Source: JBGRQA01 sp041725895 | GTDB lineage: Bacteria; Bacteroidota; Bacteroidia; Bacteroidales; Marinifilaceae | Assembly (NCBI GenBank): GCA_041725895.1 | Contig: JBGRQA010000014.1 | Coordinates: forward strand, 1 to 64,000 | Length of the DNA: 64,000 nucleotides | Direction: 5' to 3' | Shown: positions 8,576 through 18,510 of the stretch, in pieces | How positions within the stretch are numbered: position 1 is the stretch's first letter | Layout of the letters: every line of letters starts with the position of its first letter | Made by a program: the position numbers and the translations under genes | Notes under the pieces: generated by a model | Databases searched by the model: none | What the model saw: the letters and a program-made list of their open reading frames with translations, nothing else | What the model was told of the DNA's origin: nothing

Positions 8576-11500
8576 TTAGAATTTCACTCTCACGTTAAAT
8601 CCGTAACCTACCGTTTCAGGAAGAGCAAGGTGCTCGATTCCCTGAGCATTTCCGTTGTTGTAGGTTGCATCAGGATAGATATTATCAGTAGCTTTCCATA
8701 AGTACCCCAGGTTACGGGCTACAAAGTTCAAGTCCACACTACCCAAACCATACTTCGAAACAAAAGATTTCGGTACGGAATAGCCAAGGCTCACTTCGCT
8801 CAGCTTGATGTAGGATGCGTCAACAATATATGGTTCAGCAATATTTCTACTTCCAAGTTCCCCGTAGTATACTTCGGGGTTAAGGTACACTGCATTGGCA
8901 GCACCTGTATTTTCATTTACTCCGTTCACCAGGTATCCGCCTTTACCGTTGTACCATTCCTCACGACCTTTCAATGAGGCTTTAGAAGTACCGGCCCCAT
9001 CCATTGCATACAATGAGTAGGCAAACAGCTCACCACCGTATTTCATATCAAGGGTAGCATTCAATCTCCAGTTTTTGTAACGGAATGAAGATGTCAAACC
9101 ACCTGTCCAATCAGGGTTGAAGTTCCCCAAAACAGACTCCTCTTCAGCGCGAATTGGCAATCCACCGTCATCCACTAGGATTTGTCCCTGATCATTTCTC
9201 TTGTATCCGTAACCGATAATCTGGCCGTAAGCTTCCTCCGGACGAGCTTCAACTCTAACACCCATGCTACGAGCTTCACCCAATACCTGGGCTTCTACAC
9301 CCTCTTTCAGTTCAACAACCTCATTGGTGTTTTTTGCGTAAGTGAAAGCCAAATCCCATGAAATATCTTTCTTCTCAATTACAGCACCACGTAGCATCAC
9401 CTCCAGACCATGGTTGTTAATCTGACCTGCATTGATAACCTGACGCTTGTAACCTGAGGTTACGGCAATTTCAGATGCCAAAATTTGATCGTAAGTATCA
9501 GCATTGTAGTAAGTCACATCCAAACCAACACGGTTGTTCAAAAATCTCAGATCCAAACCGAACTCGTAGGATTCAGTATTTTCAGGCTTCAAAGTAGAAA
9601 GTGCTTTGGTCTCATTTAAACCAGCAGTTGGATTTCCATCTACAGACCAGGTGTTCAGATTGTATACATCCGCCAACATATAAGGACTTGCATCTTTACC
9701 TACTTCGGCCCAACCAGCACGCAACTTACCAAAGCTGAAAATGTTGGTGTTCTCCTTGAAGAAATCAAAGGCTTCGGTAAAAATAAAGCTACCGGTTACT
9801 GATGGGTAAAAGAAAGACCAGTTCTCTTCAGGTAGAGTGGAAGACCAGTCGTTACGAGCGGTTACATCCAGGTACAGGTAGTTTTTGTAACCAACACCTG
9901 CAGTACCATACAATGAGGATGTTGCTCTCTCTTCCAGTCCGTAACGGGAATCAATGAACTCAACATTTCCGATTACATACATTCCCGGTGCTTTGAATCC
10001 TTTTCCATAGTTCCCTACTCTTTCGAACTTACGTTCGTTGTAGCTACCACCAACGGTTGCATTCAGATTCCAATCGCCCCATGTATTGTTGTAGGTAAAC
10101 ATGAAATCAGAAGTCCATTCGGTATTGCGATCTACGGATTGCTCCATATCCCCTTCCAGAATCAAACGGTTGTTAGGAGCACGATAAGCATATCTTTCCA
10201 AATTGTAAGAATCGATACCGGACCGAACCATTGCCTTCAAATGAGGAGTAATGTCATAGCTAAGCGAAATGAAACCATTCACTTTCTCTTTTTCATCCTC
10301 ATTGTGTTCTTCATTCAAAACCCAGTATGGGTTGGTGATATACATTTCCTCACTATCCCAAATTCTAGGTCTGCCATCGGCATTGTTATCCTTGTAATCA
10401 GGATTAAATGAAGTTGCATATTTATAGTTGCTGATATCACTCAACTGAATACTTCGTGGCATGGTCAGCAATGTACCGGCAGCATTGGAGCGGTTATCTC
10501 CCAAAGCAGGTCGGTTCTCCACCTTCTGCTTCAAATAGGTAAACTTGGCATCCACATGAAATTTGTCCGTCAAATCGGTTGTCAGACGCATGTTGATGTT
10601 TTGCTTGTTCATGTTGGAATTGGGCATAATATCACGAACTCTTTGGTCTGTCATCGAAACCAAAGCTGTACCCTTTTCTGTATTGGAAGTAAAGGTTACA
10701 TTGTTGGACATGGTAATTCCGGTACGATAGAAGTCTTCCACATTGTTGGCTTGTGGAGAATAGTCAATCAAATTCCCTTCACGATCCCAATTGTGAACCT
10801 GCTGACCTTCCATTTTTGGTCCCCAGGAACCAGTATTCTGTCCTGAAATTACGGGTTTGCCATCAGCTCCGGATCCGAGTGTTCCTTGCGTACCCTGTCC
10901 GTATACGTTTTGCATTTCCGGCAAACGAGCTACCTGATCGAAAGTAACGTTTGAGTTGATAGAAACACCAATACCTTTCTTTTGTCCCTTTCCGGTTTTG
11001 GTAGTCACCAGAATTACACCGTTGGCTGCACGTGAACCATACAACGCAGATGCATTGGCACCTTTCAGTACCGACATGCTTTCGATATCATCAGGGTTCA
11101 AATCCGACAGACCATCGCCATAATCGTATCCACCCCATTTGCCTGCACCATCTCTGGAACTATTATCCATAGGTACTCCGTCGATAACAACCAAAGGCTG
11201 GTTGGATCCGGCAATGGAGCTATTACCACGAATAACGATCCGGGTAGAACTATTCACACCACCTGCTGTGGATCCAATGTTCACACCTGATACCTTACCA
11301 GACAAAGATTGAACAGGGTTATTCTGACGTACCATGGTCAGTTCCTCCCCTTTCACTTCGCTTACAGAGTATCCCAAACTCTTCTCTGCCCTCTTGATTC
11401 CCAAAGCGGTTACAACCACCTCTTCCATTTGTTTCGAGTCGGTTTGCAGAACCACATTGATTACTTCAGAAGTAATTTCCACTTCCTGCGTCGTCATTCC

Positions 11501-11761
11501 CACAAATGAAAACACCAATACTTTTCCTTCCGCAGGAACAGTAACTTTATAATTCCCGTCTATATCCGTACTTGTACCAGCAGTGGTACCCTTTACAAAA
11601 ACAGAGGCTCCCGGAATTCCATATCCATCATCAGCTGAGGTTACAGTTCCTGTTACAACCCTGTTTTGCGAAAACGATTGTAATCCGAATGCTAAAAAAA
11701 GCACAGATAATAGAGCTACCCGCTTTAACCAATTAAAATTGGCCAGACAACCTTTTCTCAT
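8576..11761 (-). CDS. SusC/RagA-family TonB-linked outer-membrane transporter of PUL1
   Basis: A 1061-aa TonB-dependent transporter that, with the next SusD protein, imports large ligands across the outer membrane. Visible in order: a signal peptide (about 1-31), a carboxypeptidase-D-like regulatory domain (VTGTVTSADDGYGIPGASVF), the SusC box VEEVVVTALGIKR (normally VVxGYGT), the plug (NNPVQSLSGKVSGVNI, then NPDDIESMSVLKGANASALY), and a beta barrel ending in an aromatic-tipped strand (GYGFNVRVKF). There is no N-terminal STN domain, so control by an anti-sigma/ECF pair is unlikely. The promoter region carries the CTACA array shared with the GH92 operon. Confidence 0.95.
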   Translation of the reverse strand: MRKGCLANFNWLKRVALLSVLFLAFGLQSFSQNRVVTGTVTSADDGYGIPGASVFVKGTTAGTSTDIDGNYKVTVPAEGKVLVFSFVGMTTQEVEITSEVINVVLQTDSKQMEEVVVTALGIKRAEKSLGYSVSEVKGEELTMVRQNNPVQSLSGKVSGVNIGSTAGGVNSSTRIVIRGNSSIAGSNQPLVVIDGVPMDNSSRDGAGKWGGYDYGDGLSDLNPDDIESMSVLKGANASALYGSRAANGVILVTTKTGKGQKKGIGVSINSNVTFDQVARLPEMQNVYGQGTQGTLGSGADGKPVISGQNTGSWGPKMEGQQVHNWDREGNLIDYSPQANNVEDFYRTGITMSNNVTFTSNTEKGTALVSMTDQRVRDIMPNSNMNKQNINMRLTTDLTDKFHVDAKFTYLKQKVENRPALGDNRSNAAGTLLTMPRSIQLSDISNYKYATSFNPDYKDNNADGRPRIWDSEEMYITNPYWVLNEEHNEDEKEKVNGFISLSYDITPHLKAMVRSGIDSYNLERYAYRAPNNRLILEGDMEQSVDRNTEWTSDFMFTYNNTWGDWNLNATVGGSYNERKFERVGNYGKGFKAPGMYVIGNVEFIDSRYGLEERATSSLYGTAGVGYKNYLYLDVTARNDWSSTLPEENWSFFYPSVTGSFIFTEAFDFFKENTNIFSFGKLRAGWAEVGKDASPYMLADVYNLNTWSVDGNPTAGLNETKALSTLKPENTESYEFGLDLRFLNNRVGLDVTYYNADTYDQILASEIAVTSGYKRQVINAGQINNHGLEVMLRGAVIEKKDISWDLAFTYAKNTNEVVELKEGVEAQVLGEARSMGVRVEARPEEAYGQIIGYGYKRNDQGQILVDDGGLPIRAEEESVLGNFNPDWTGGLTSSFRYKNWRLNATLDMKYGGELFAYSLYAMDGAGTSKASLKGREEWYNGKGGYLVNGVNENTGAANAVYLNPEVYYGELGSRNIAEPYIVDASYIKLSEVSLGYSVPKSFVSKYGLGSVDLNFVARNLGYLWKATDNIYPDATYNNGNAQGIEHLALPETVGYGFNVRVKF

Positions 11762-11888
11762 ACTCTTAATTTAATTAGGTTAGCGTTAATACTAATAGTT
11801 TATTCGATTGTCCCGGAAATTTTAGGAGCACTTCCCGTACTCATCCCCCTATTAAAAAAGGGAAAACGATTCCGTTCGAATCCGCTAA

Positions 11889-11979
11889 CAAACTTAAGTG
11901 TCGAGATTACAAACACAGAGAATTCAATATCTACAATGTAACTACAAACCCTTACAAACCGAACTACAAAATCTCTACA
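11889..11979 (-). promoter_or_regulatory. PUL1 susC promoter with phased CTACA operator array
   Basis: On the minus strand TAAGTTTG (11889-11896) matches TAnnTTTG, with a TTTG 13 bases upstream (11910-11913). Beyond it, plus-strand CTACA motifs start at 11931, 11942, 11964 and 11975, plus TTACA at 11952, all close to an 11-base spacing. The pair CTACAATGTAACTACA matches 14 of 16 bases of the copy upstream of the GH92 gene, and the distances to the -7 element agree within one base. The remainder of the 365-base gap up to the regulator gene shows a few more CTACA/TTACA words and no gene. Confidence 0.6.
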
Positions 11980-12126
11980 TCTCCACACAACATACTTATT
12001 TTCCACATCTTGCAGAAACAGTCGATCTACAACCGTTCTATACATTACATTCTAAAACCATCCAACAACAAAGACCAATTAATCGGCCTGTAGTATTGAA
12101 ATAAAGATTTCCAAACTCTCGAAAAT

Positions 12127-13881
12127 TTAAAACTTGAAAAGGAAATTAATCAGATTCTCCTCCCTGGAAAGGTTCAACTTCTTTCTCAGCCTGGATCGGG
12201 CTACATCAATGCTCTTCGCACTCTGGTAGGTGATGGAGGAAATCTCTTTTGTAGACATATTCAATCGGAGGAAAGCACAAAGCTTCTTTTCATTGGGAGT
12301 CAGATCAGGATACAGCTCATTCAGCTTCTTATAGAAGTCCTTATGCACCTTTCCGAAGCGAATTTCAAATTCTTTCCAGCTGTCCTCTTTTAGATTGTGC
12401 TTTAATTTATCAATTACCCCATCAATCATTTTTTTATTCTCCTTACCGGCATTGATCCCCTCCAGCTCCTTCACAACCTCTCCAATAAATTCACCACTTT
12501 TCACAATACTCATTGTTTTAGAGGTCAATTCCTTATTACGAAATTCCAATTCACGATTCAGACGCAAATTTTCTTCCTCCTTTTTGGCCATTTCCAATTG
12601 AGAAATCTCCTCCTTCTGCTTGAATATTAATTTCTCCTGCTGTCGTTTCAATCGAATACGACTGAAGAACACCACCAAAACACCTCCCCCAAGAATAAAT
12701 ATTACGATTAGATAATTACGCTGCAAGGCCTTTTTCCGAACCTGAGCTTTCAAAATCTCTTTCTCTCGCTCCTCCTTGTAAGTCGCAATATTAAATTGGA
12801 GGCGAGTAAAATTCTCATTGTTGGAAATCTCCCAAATGGAATCCTTTATATTCTCATATTGATACAGATACTCAATAGCTTGCCGCTCATTCCCTTTCTG
12901 ATAATGAATATCAGCCATTAGTTTTAGCCCATCTCTTTTCAATTCGGGTAATTCGTACACCGTAGCTAGAGCGATGGTCCGCTGTGCATAATCAAGGGCC
13001 GGTTTAAATTTTTTCAATTCAAAGGAGGCTCTCCCCAATTTCAAATTCATATCAGCATCATACAAGTAATCTTCAAATTTTTTAAAGATTTGAAGGGCCC
13101 TGTTGTATTGCTTCACTCCCTGCTCAAAATCCCCTTTGGTACAGTAGGCATCTCCCAGTAAACTCAAGGTTTTGGCCTGATTGTGATCCTCATCTATCTC
13201 TCCGTACAATTGAAACGATTTATCCAGATGCTCAATGGCTTTTTGAAATTGCCCCTTGGCCAGATAAACGTCTGAAATATATCTATTGGAATGAGCCATT
13301 AAACCAACATTCCCCTCCTTTTTCCTCAGCTCAAAAGATTGAAAAAAGTAATCCAGGGCTCTGTCGTACTGTTTCATCCGTAAAGCAACTAACCCCAAAT
13401 TGTTGTAGCCTACTGCAAGCCCCAGGGTGTTGTCAACTTCCTTGAACAGCTTAATGGAATTCAGGTAGTACTCACTGGGTATTTTATTGTTCCCCAAATC
13501 AAAGTAAACATTGGCGATATCATTGTAGCAATAGGCAATGGATCCCTTATCCTCCGATTCCTCCCCATACTTTAGCGAAATAAAATAGGAGTCCAGAGCC
13601 AGGGAATTCAGTCCAAGGGTAAAATAGATATTGCCAATCCGGTTATGCAAACTTCCCGCCATTCCGTTTTCACCCATGAACTCGGCCACTTGAATGGCTT
13701 CCTTTATAAAACCAATGGCCCGATAGGGATCAGCTATATAGGTTTCATCATGAAGTTGGATATAAGTTTCAATTTTTTCTAATCCCTGTTGCTTTCTCAG
13801 TACTTTCTTCAGACTATCGATCCTGTTGTTAGCACTCACGTTAACCGTTAAAAGCAAAAATATTACTATCAATCTCACCAT
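12127..13881 (-). CDS. Membrane-spanning TPR regulator with LuxR-type helix-turn-helix
   Basis: A 584-aa protein, likely the PUL1 regulator. It has a signal/anchor sequence at the N-terminus, a row of tetratricopeptide repeats (about 50-340, for example YNNLGLVALRMKQYDRALDYF), one transmembrane segment (about 388-409), a Lys/Glu-rich coiled coil, and a C-terminal LuxR/NarL-like helix-turn-helix (about 530-584, TPNEKKLCAFLRLNMSTKEIS, then KSIDVARSRLRKKL). This topology puts the TPRs in the periplasm and the HTH in the cytoplasm, so a ligand or partner outside could be signalled directly to DNA. The ATG at 13881 was preferred over a GTG six bases upstream. It sits between susC and the GH92 operon; no promoter was recognised. 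Confidence 0.85.
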   Translation of the reverse strand: MVRLIVIFLLLTVNVSANNRIDSLKKVLRKQQGLEKIETYIQLHDETYIADPYRAIGFIKEAIQVAEFMGENGMAGSLHNRIGNIYFTLGLNSLALDSYFISLKYGEESEDKGSIAYCYNDIANVYFDLGNNKIPSEYYLNSIKLFKEVDNTLGLAVGYNNLGLVALRMKQYDRALDYFFQSFELRKKEGNVGLMAHSNRYISDVYLAKGQFQKAIEHLDKSFQLYGEIDEDHNQAKTLSLLGDAYCTKGDFEQGVKQYNRALQIFKKFEDYLYDADMNLKLGRASFELKKFKPALDYAQRTIALATVYELPELKRDGLKLMADIHYQKGNERQAIEYLYQYENIKDSIWEISNNENFTRLQFNIATYKEEREKEILKAQVRKKALQRNYLIVIFILGGGVLVVFFSRIRLKRQQEKLIFKQKEEISQLEMAKKEEENLRLNRELEFRNKELTSKTMSIVKSGEFIGEVVKELEGINAGKENKKMIDGVIDKLKHNLKEDSWKEFEIRFGKVHKDFYKKLNELYPDLTPNEKKLCAFLRLNMSTKEISSITYQSAKSIDVARSRLRKKLNLSREENLINFLFKF

Positions 13882-14043
13882 AACCACACTGAATATTTCT
13901 ATTTGAAAATATATTGGGAATTAAACCCACGAATTTAGAGATTTCCATCCGAATAGCAAATTCTCATCCGGATTTTAAGCCCACCTACACCATGAGGATC
14001 AGACTACTAGACATAACAATACAGAATGATATACAGAACAAAA

Positions 14044-14077
14044 AAATCCCCAATCCGTTAAGAGATTGGGGATTTTT
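14044..14077 (-). terminator. Terminator of the GH92-EEP-transglutaminase operon
   Basis: AAATCCCCAATC pairs with GATTGGGGATTT across an eight-base loop. On the minus strand it is followed by a T-rich stretch, 14 bases after the stop codon of the transglutaminase-like gene. Confidence 0.85.
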
Positions 14078-14090
14078 CAATTTTTTGTTG

Positions 14091-16742
14091 TTATTCCTGT
14101 TGCAATCGAGAAAGGGTTTTGATCAATTGCTCACCAACCCCAATCTTATAACCATGAGAAAGGAAGTAGTATTTTCCTTCCCCATCCACAATGGCCAAAA
14201 CGGGATAATGATTCCTCAACTCCTGCTTTTGGCACTCCTCCAACTGCTTCAACAATTGAAGATTCGAATCAAAAGCATAGAAACATTGCTTTGGCAGTCC
14301 TTTGAAAAAATCTGAAGTAAAAGTTTCCGAAACTTTGGATTCATCCATTAGCAAAGCAAAGCCACCTCCCAGCTTCTCAAATTTCTCCTGCAATTGGGCA
14401 AGGTCAACCATAACATGCTTGGTAGGCTCCTTATCGGGATCGATCCAGGCCAAAACACTCACTCTCCCCTTTAACATCTGGGGAAGTTTTTTCGAGCTAC
14501 CGGATTCAAACAATTGAACTCCTTGCTCCAAATTCAGCTTGCCAATTGGGTTGGGCTTCTCCTCCACTTTCCGAAATTCCATTGCCAGCTTTTGGGTACG
14601 ATTCTCCTCAATGGAGAAGAATTTCAGCTTGGTCAGAACAGTTCCGTCATTGGCACGATAGCCGGTTACCAGCATGTAATCGCCCACTTCCAATTCTAGT
14701 TTCGAAGGGAAATCAGAGAACTTACGACTCCAATCATACTCCAGAGTGTGGTATTTTCCATTGTCAAATTTTGCAAGGGTCCAGTGCAGATAATATTGTG
14801 GGTCCGAATCCTTGTCCTTGTTCACCAACTTTAGCTTGCCTTTGGGTGCAACTACCGGCTTGTACTCCTTAAAATGAACCGATTTCCATTGCCCATCCTC
14901 CAGATACTCCGTTACCCGGGTTGCCTGGTTCAATCGTGCAGGGATTCCAAGAGAGCGACAGGTTGCCACAAAGAAAATATTCAGGGAATACAGATCTGTC
15001 ACTTTCGTTGTCAACACGCCGATCGGAGTAATGGGAGTACGGTAATAATTACCTTTCTCAGACAATTGAATGTTCTGTTTAATCCATTGAATCAATTGAG
15101 CAGGATTCTGTTGAACAGATTTCTTAAATTTACGATCAAAGCTATTCTGAATAGTCGATCGGTAAGCCGAAATCAGCTCATTGGCAATTCGTGGATTCAG
15201 AACAGTCTTAACCATCACCTTTCTCTCTTCCTTCTTCCAATTGGTATCCTGAGTATTCACCAGGTGATCCAACAGGATATCCGCGGGAGTATCACGCAAA
15301 TCTTTGTCGGCAATGGTCTCCAACAACTCAAGAACCAAAGCTGGTTTCTGTTTTACCCCTTGCTCCAGGTAGTTTTGAATGGCTTTCCAGTTTCCGGTAC
15401 TACGCTGAATCGCCTTCCACACCCTTTGCGCATCAAGTTCCAGAGTATTTGCCAACTTACAAGCCTGAACGGAATCCATAAAGGTAGCCATGTAGGCATT
15501 GCGGATTTCATCCTCCTTTTTCAAACGCAGGTTGTTCGCTTTTCGACCTCTCTCATCTACCAGATTGGGCACTCGCTCAATGGGCGGTACCATATCAAAT
15601 TGCTCCTGATACTCCTTACCTGCTTTGCGACGAAGCACCAATTGAATGGTATCGCACTCCTCTACTGTTATCTTCTGATAATTGAATTGATTGTCTCTGG
15701 AAGCCCAAATCAGAAGATCTCCCAAGCCGGAGGAAAGATGACTCATTCCCTTGCTATCTGTCAATTTGGATGCAATAGGGTAAAACTCCGCATAATTGTA
15801 CAGCTGATATTCTACTCTCGCTCCTTCAACCGGTTTGCCCTTGGTATCCACTACTTTTACATGGAAGGTCTTAACCGGAGCATAATGAGAGGTCAGGTTC
15901 AACTCTGCAAATTTCTCATCCTCGTTCACAATTTTCTCGCTCCCCTGGTATGCACCAAAAGCACGTGTATGAACCAGCATAGCTCTACGAGCAGGCTCTG
16001 CAAACCACCCCATATTCAAATCCGGCTCCGGTTCACAGGCTCCCAGAAAATACCATTTTCCGTCAACCCAAACCTCAACCCAGGCATGATTGTCATCGCA
16101 ATGAGCCCAACGAGGGGTATAGCACTGACGGGCGGGAATCCCAACTGTACGCAAAGCGGAAACGGTAAAGGTAGACTCCTCACCACATCGTCCCCAGGAA
16201 GTACGTATCAAACTCAAAGGGGCTGAGGTTCGAATGTCGGTTCCCCGATAGGTCACCTTCTCGTGACACCAGTGATTCACTTCCAGGGCCGCATCCCTCA
16301 TCGACAAGCCCTTCACTCTTTCCTTTAGTTCTTCGTACAAAGCTACCCGGAAAGTATCCAGATTCTCGTTGTTGATACGGTAGGGCAAAACAAAATGGCG
16401 AAAAACATCCTCAGGAACCTTCTGCCCCCAGGCCATTTCCTTTCGGGCCTTCATACTTACCTTCACAATATCACGAAAGAACTCACCTTTATAATCAGCC
16501 AGATCATTCAAAGGCATATAGGCATACAGAAACTCAAGGGCTTCCTTTTCCTCACTGCTTAAATCCTCATTGAATACATCGAATAGTTCTTTCTCCTTGT
16601 TTGGGACCATCTCCTTTTGCTCCAGAAATTTTTCCCGGATTTTGGCCCTGTATTTTGGATCCTTTACAAAATGCTTCTCCTGACAGCTGATGGCCGACAG
16701 GGCAAGGACCAAAATCAATACTACATTGGTTAATTTCATCAT
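14091..16742 (-). CDS. Large lipoprotein with two transglutaminase-like cores and a thioredoxin-like tail
   Basis: An 883-aa lipoprotein (lipobox LSAISC). The first transglutaminase-like core (about 140-260) has Cys186 (WGRCGEES) and His219 (DDNHAWVEVW), the Cys-His pair of the papain/transglutaminase fold. A carboxypeptidase-regulatory-like beta-sandwich (about 285-360) and a helical stretch follow. Around residues 540-640 a second core is recognisable by CRSLGIPARLNQATRV, which mirrors ALRTVGIPARQCYTPRW of the first, but its Cys position is replaced (KVTDLYS), so it should be inactive. The last 150 residues look like a thioredoxin fold without CXXC. Bacterial members of this family may be proteases or amidases as well as crosslinkers; the reaction here is unknown. 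It is last in the GH92 operon. Confidence 0.8.
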   Translation of the reverse strand: MMKLTNVVLILVLALSAISCQEKHFVKDPKYRAKIREKFLEQKEMVPNKEKELFDVFNEDLSSEEKEALEFLYAYMPLNDLADYKGEFFRDIVKVSMKARKEMAWGQKVPEDVFRHFVLPYRINNENLDTFRVALYEELKERVKGLSMRDAALEVNHWCHEKVTYRGTDIRTSAPLSLIRTSWGRCGEESTFTVSALRTVGIPARQCYTPRWAHCDDNHAWVEVWVDGKWYFLGACEPEPDLNMGWFAEPARRAMLVHTRAFGAYQGSEKIVNEDEKFAELNLTSHYAPVKTFHVKVVDTKGKPVEGARVEYQLYNYAEFYPIASKLTDSKGMSHLSSGLGDLLIWASRDNQFNYQKITVEECDTIQLVLRRKAGKEYQEQFDMVPPIERVPNLVDERGRKANNLRLKKEDEIRNAYMATFMDSVQACKLANTLELDAQRVWKAIQRSTGNWKAIQNYLEQGVKQKPALVLELLETIADKDLRDTPADILLDHLVNTQDTNWKKEERKVMVKTVLNPRIANELISAYRSTIQNSFDRKFKKSVQQNPAQLIQWIKQNIQLSEKGNYYRTPITPIGVLTTKVTDLYSLNIFFVATCRSLGIPARLNQATRVTEYLEDGQWKSVHFKEYKPVVAPKGKLKLVNKDKDSDPQYYLHWTLAKFDNGKYHTLEYDWSRKFSDFPSKLELEVGDYMLVTGYRANDGTVLTKLKFFSIEENRTQKLAMEFRKVEEKPNPIGKLNLEQGVQLFESGSSKKLPQMLKGRVSVLAWIDPDKEPTKHVMVDLAQLQEKFEKLGGGFALLMDESKVSETFTSDFFKGLPKQCFYAFDSNLQLLKQLEECQKQELRNHYPVLAIVDGEGKYYFLSHGYKIGVGEQLIKTLSRLQQE

Positions 16743-16768
16743 TAGGGTTTATTGTTTTAAGGTTGCTT

Positions 16769-16789
16769 AGGGGCCTCTTTCAGCCCCTT
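16769..16789 (-). promoter_or_regulatory. Intercistronic hairpin between the EEP and transglutaminase genes
   Basis: AGGGGC and GCCCCT form a six-base perfect stem with a loop of about eight bases in the 70-base gap between the two genes. It lacks a minus-strand T-run, so partial termination or mRNA stabilisation is more likely than full termination. Confidence 0.45.
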
Positions 16790-16812
16790 TATTCTACATA
16801 TCATTCCATATC

Positions 16813-18489
16813 TTAATCAAGGGCAAGAACCAGCTCATCTACGAACAGCCAAGCCTTACCTCCCGCTCCGGAATGCCATTGAGGGCATTTACCCTGGTTT
16901 TTGGCAATCACTTTCAGGAAACGGAAATCTTTTCCACCACATTCGGCTGAAATATCTCTGACTTCAATTTTCTCATTTGGAAGAGAAGAATTTATTTCCT
17001 GGGTAGTAAAAAGTTCAAAGTTTTTACCGTCAGGTGAGATCAGGAACTGCACAGCTTGCGGAAGGAAAATCCAATCCCGCTGTGCTTGAAGGCAGCCCAG
17101 GGAGATCCGCTTCACATGATGACCTTTTCCCAAATCTACCGTGAATTCCAAATCATTTCCTTCGTACCCTTGCCACTTTCCATCCTGAAAGCTCAAAGAG
17201 CCTCGCTTTCCATCCAAAAGCCCTTCTGATCCACCTCCCTTAAACCGGGAAGTCAATGGCGTTTGATGCTGGATTTTGGGTTCAGCACCCTCGGAGCCGG
17301 AAAGATGGGCATGAGTGAATTGAAATTGAACTGTTCGACTCTTTTCAAATCCTTCCTTATAGGTTCGGGCGGTTACAACTGTACTTTTTGTAAGCCAAAA
17401 AGGCTTGGCAAACAAAAGGGAATTTTCAGTGGGTTCGGTTCCGTCCATAGTATAGTAAATACCTGCCTCTTGATTCCAGGCTTTCAAATCCACAAGAGTG
17501 CTATCGGCAAATAGCTGCTTCTCCTTCACAAGATAGGGAGGATAAAGTGTCTGCTTTAGGCATTCCCCCTTCTCCAAATTCGGCTTTTGAGGCACACAAA
17601 AACTAAGATCCGCAACCAGGGGATAATGATCGGAAACATACAGTCCACCACGTTTCACGCGCAATACTTCCTGCTTACCAGCCTTGAAGAAATCATTCAC
17701 GAAAAGAAAATCGATTTTGGCTCTTTCCCTACATTCCTCATCAAAAGCCTGAAAGGTATAATCAGGCCCGGACAATTCAATGGCTCTCTTTGCCACATCG
17801 TGCAGCGGAGCATACCCTTTCCATGAATGCACCAAGGTTTTATAGGCCTCATCCTGCTCCACCATATTGAAATCACCAGTAACAATCACAGGATCAGCCA
17901 TTGCTTTCTCCTTCACAAAATTTAGCAAGAGTTTTGCACTTTCGTTACGTGCCAATTCACTTTCGTGATCAAAATGGGTATTCACAAAATAGAACCGGAT
18001 GCCTGATTTCAAATCCTCCATTCTCGCCCAGGTAGCAATCCGGGTGCATGCTGCTCCCCAGGAAACACTCCCCGGCAAATGGGGAGTCTCGGACAGCCAA
18101 AGGGTAGAATCGGCCAACAATCGAAACCGGTTTTTCAGGTAGAAGATGGGGGCATATTCCCCTTTACTTTTCCCATCCTCACGAGGCAAGCCGCACCATT
18201 CGTACTGGGGCAGGTTATTGGAAAGATACTCCACCTGATCCGGCAAAGCTTCCTGCAAGCCCAAAATCATCATTTTCTGCTCCCTGATGGTTTGCGCAAC
18301 CAATTCCTTTCGTTTCAACCAGGAATTATCTCCATCGTTGGCCGCACTGTTTCGGATATTAAAGGAAGCAACCCTTAAAATTCCCGCATTTCGGATAGAT
18401 TTGGCATCCACCCCATTGGAAGATTCATCTGAACAGCCTACCAGTAGTAATACGATAAACAGTAAAGATGAGAGTGTTAATTTATTCAT
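16813..18489 (-). CDS. Endonuclease/exonuclease/phosphatase-fold lipoprotein with carbohydrate-binding tail
   Basis: A 558-aa lipoprotein (lipobox LLLVGC). The catalytic domain (about 35-305) keeps the full DNase I/EEP set: SFNIR, LQEAL (metal Glu), NTHFDHES, GDFN, KIDFLFV and SDHYPL. Members cleave phosphodiesters or phosphomonoesters in nucleic acids, inositol phosphates or sphingomyelin. The tail has a chitobiase-C-like sandwich (about 320-400, IYYTMDGTEPTENS) and an F5/8 type C (CBM32-like) domain (about 410-556, ending WHSGAGGKAWLFVDELV). The same two modules close the neighbouring GH92 enzyme. This suggests a sugar-linked phosphate substrate on the cell surface rather than nucleic acid. 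It lies 21 bases after GH92, in one operon. Confidence 0.85.
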   Translation of the reverse strand: MNKLTLSSLLFIVLLLVGCSDESSNGVDAKSIRNAGILRVASFNIRNSAANDGDNSWLKRKELVAQTIREQKMMILGLQEALPDQVEYLSNNLPQYEWCGLPREDGKSKGEYAPIFYLKNRFRLLADSTLWLSETPHLPGSVSWGAACTRIATWARMEDLKSGIRFYFVNTHFDHESELARNESAKLLLNFVKEKAMADPVIVTGDFNMVEQDEAYKTLVHSWKGYAPLHDVAKRAIELSGPDYTFQAFDEECRERAKIDFLFVNDFFKAGKQEVLRVKRGGLYVSDHYPLVADLSFCVPQKPNLEKGECLKQTLYPPYLVKEKQLFADSTLVDLKAWNQEAGIYYTMDGTEPTENSLLFAKPFWLTKSTVVTARTYKEGFEKSRTVQFQFTHAHLSGSEGAEPKIQHQTPLTSRFKGGGSEGLLDGKRGSLSFQDGKWQGYEGNDLEFTVDLGKGHHVKRISLGCLQAQRDWIFLPQAVQFLISPDGKNFELFTTQEINSSLPNEKIEVRDISAECGGKDFRFLKVIAKNQGKCPQWHSGAGGKAWLFVDELVLALD

Positions 18490-18510
18490 GTGTTTATATT
18501 TTTACCGAAG

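Noticed and set aside
14874..16226. 450-residue open frame antisense to the transglutaminase-like gene
   Set aside because: The minus-strand gene has clear domains and a lipobox; the antisense frame is a codon-use shadow.
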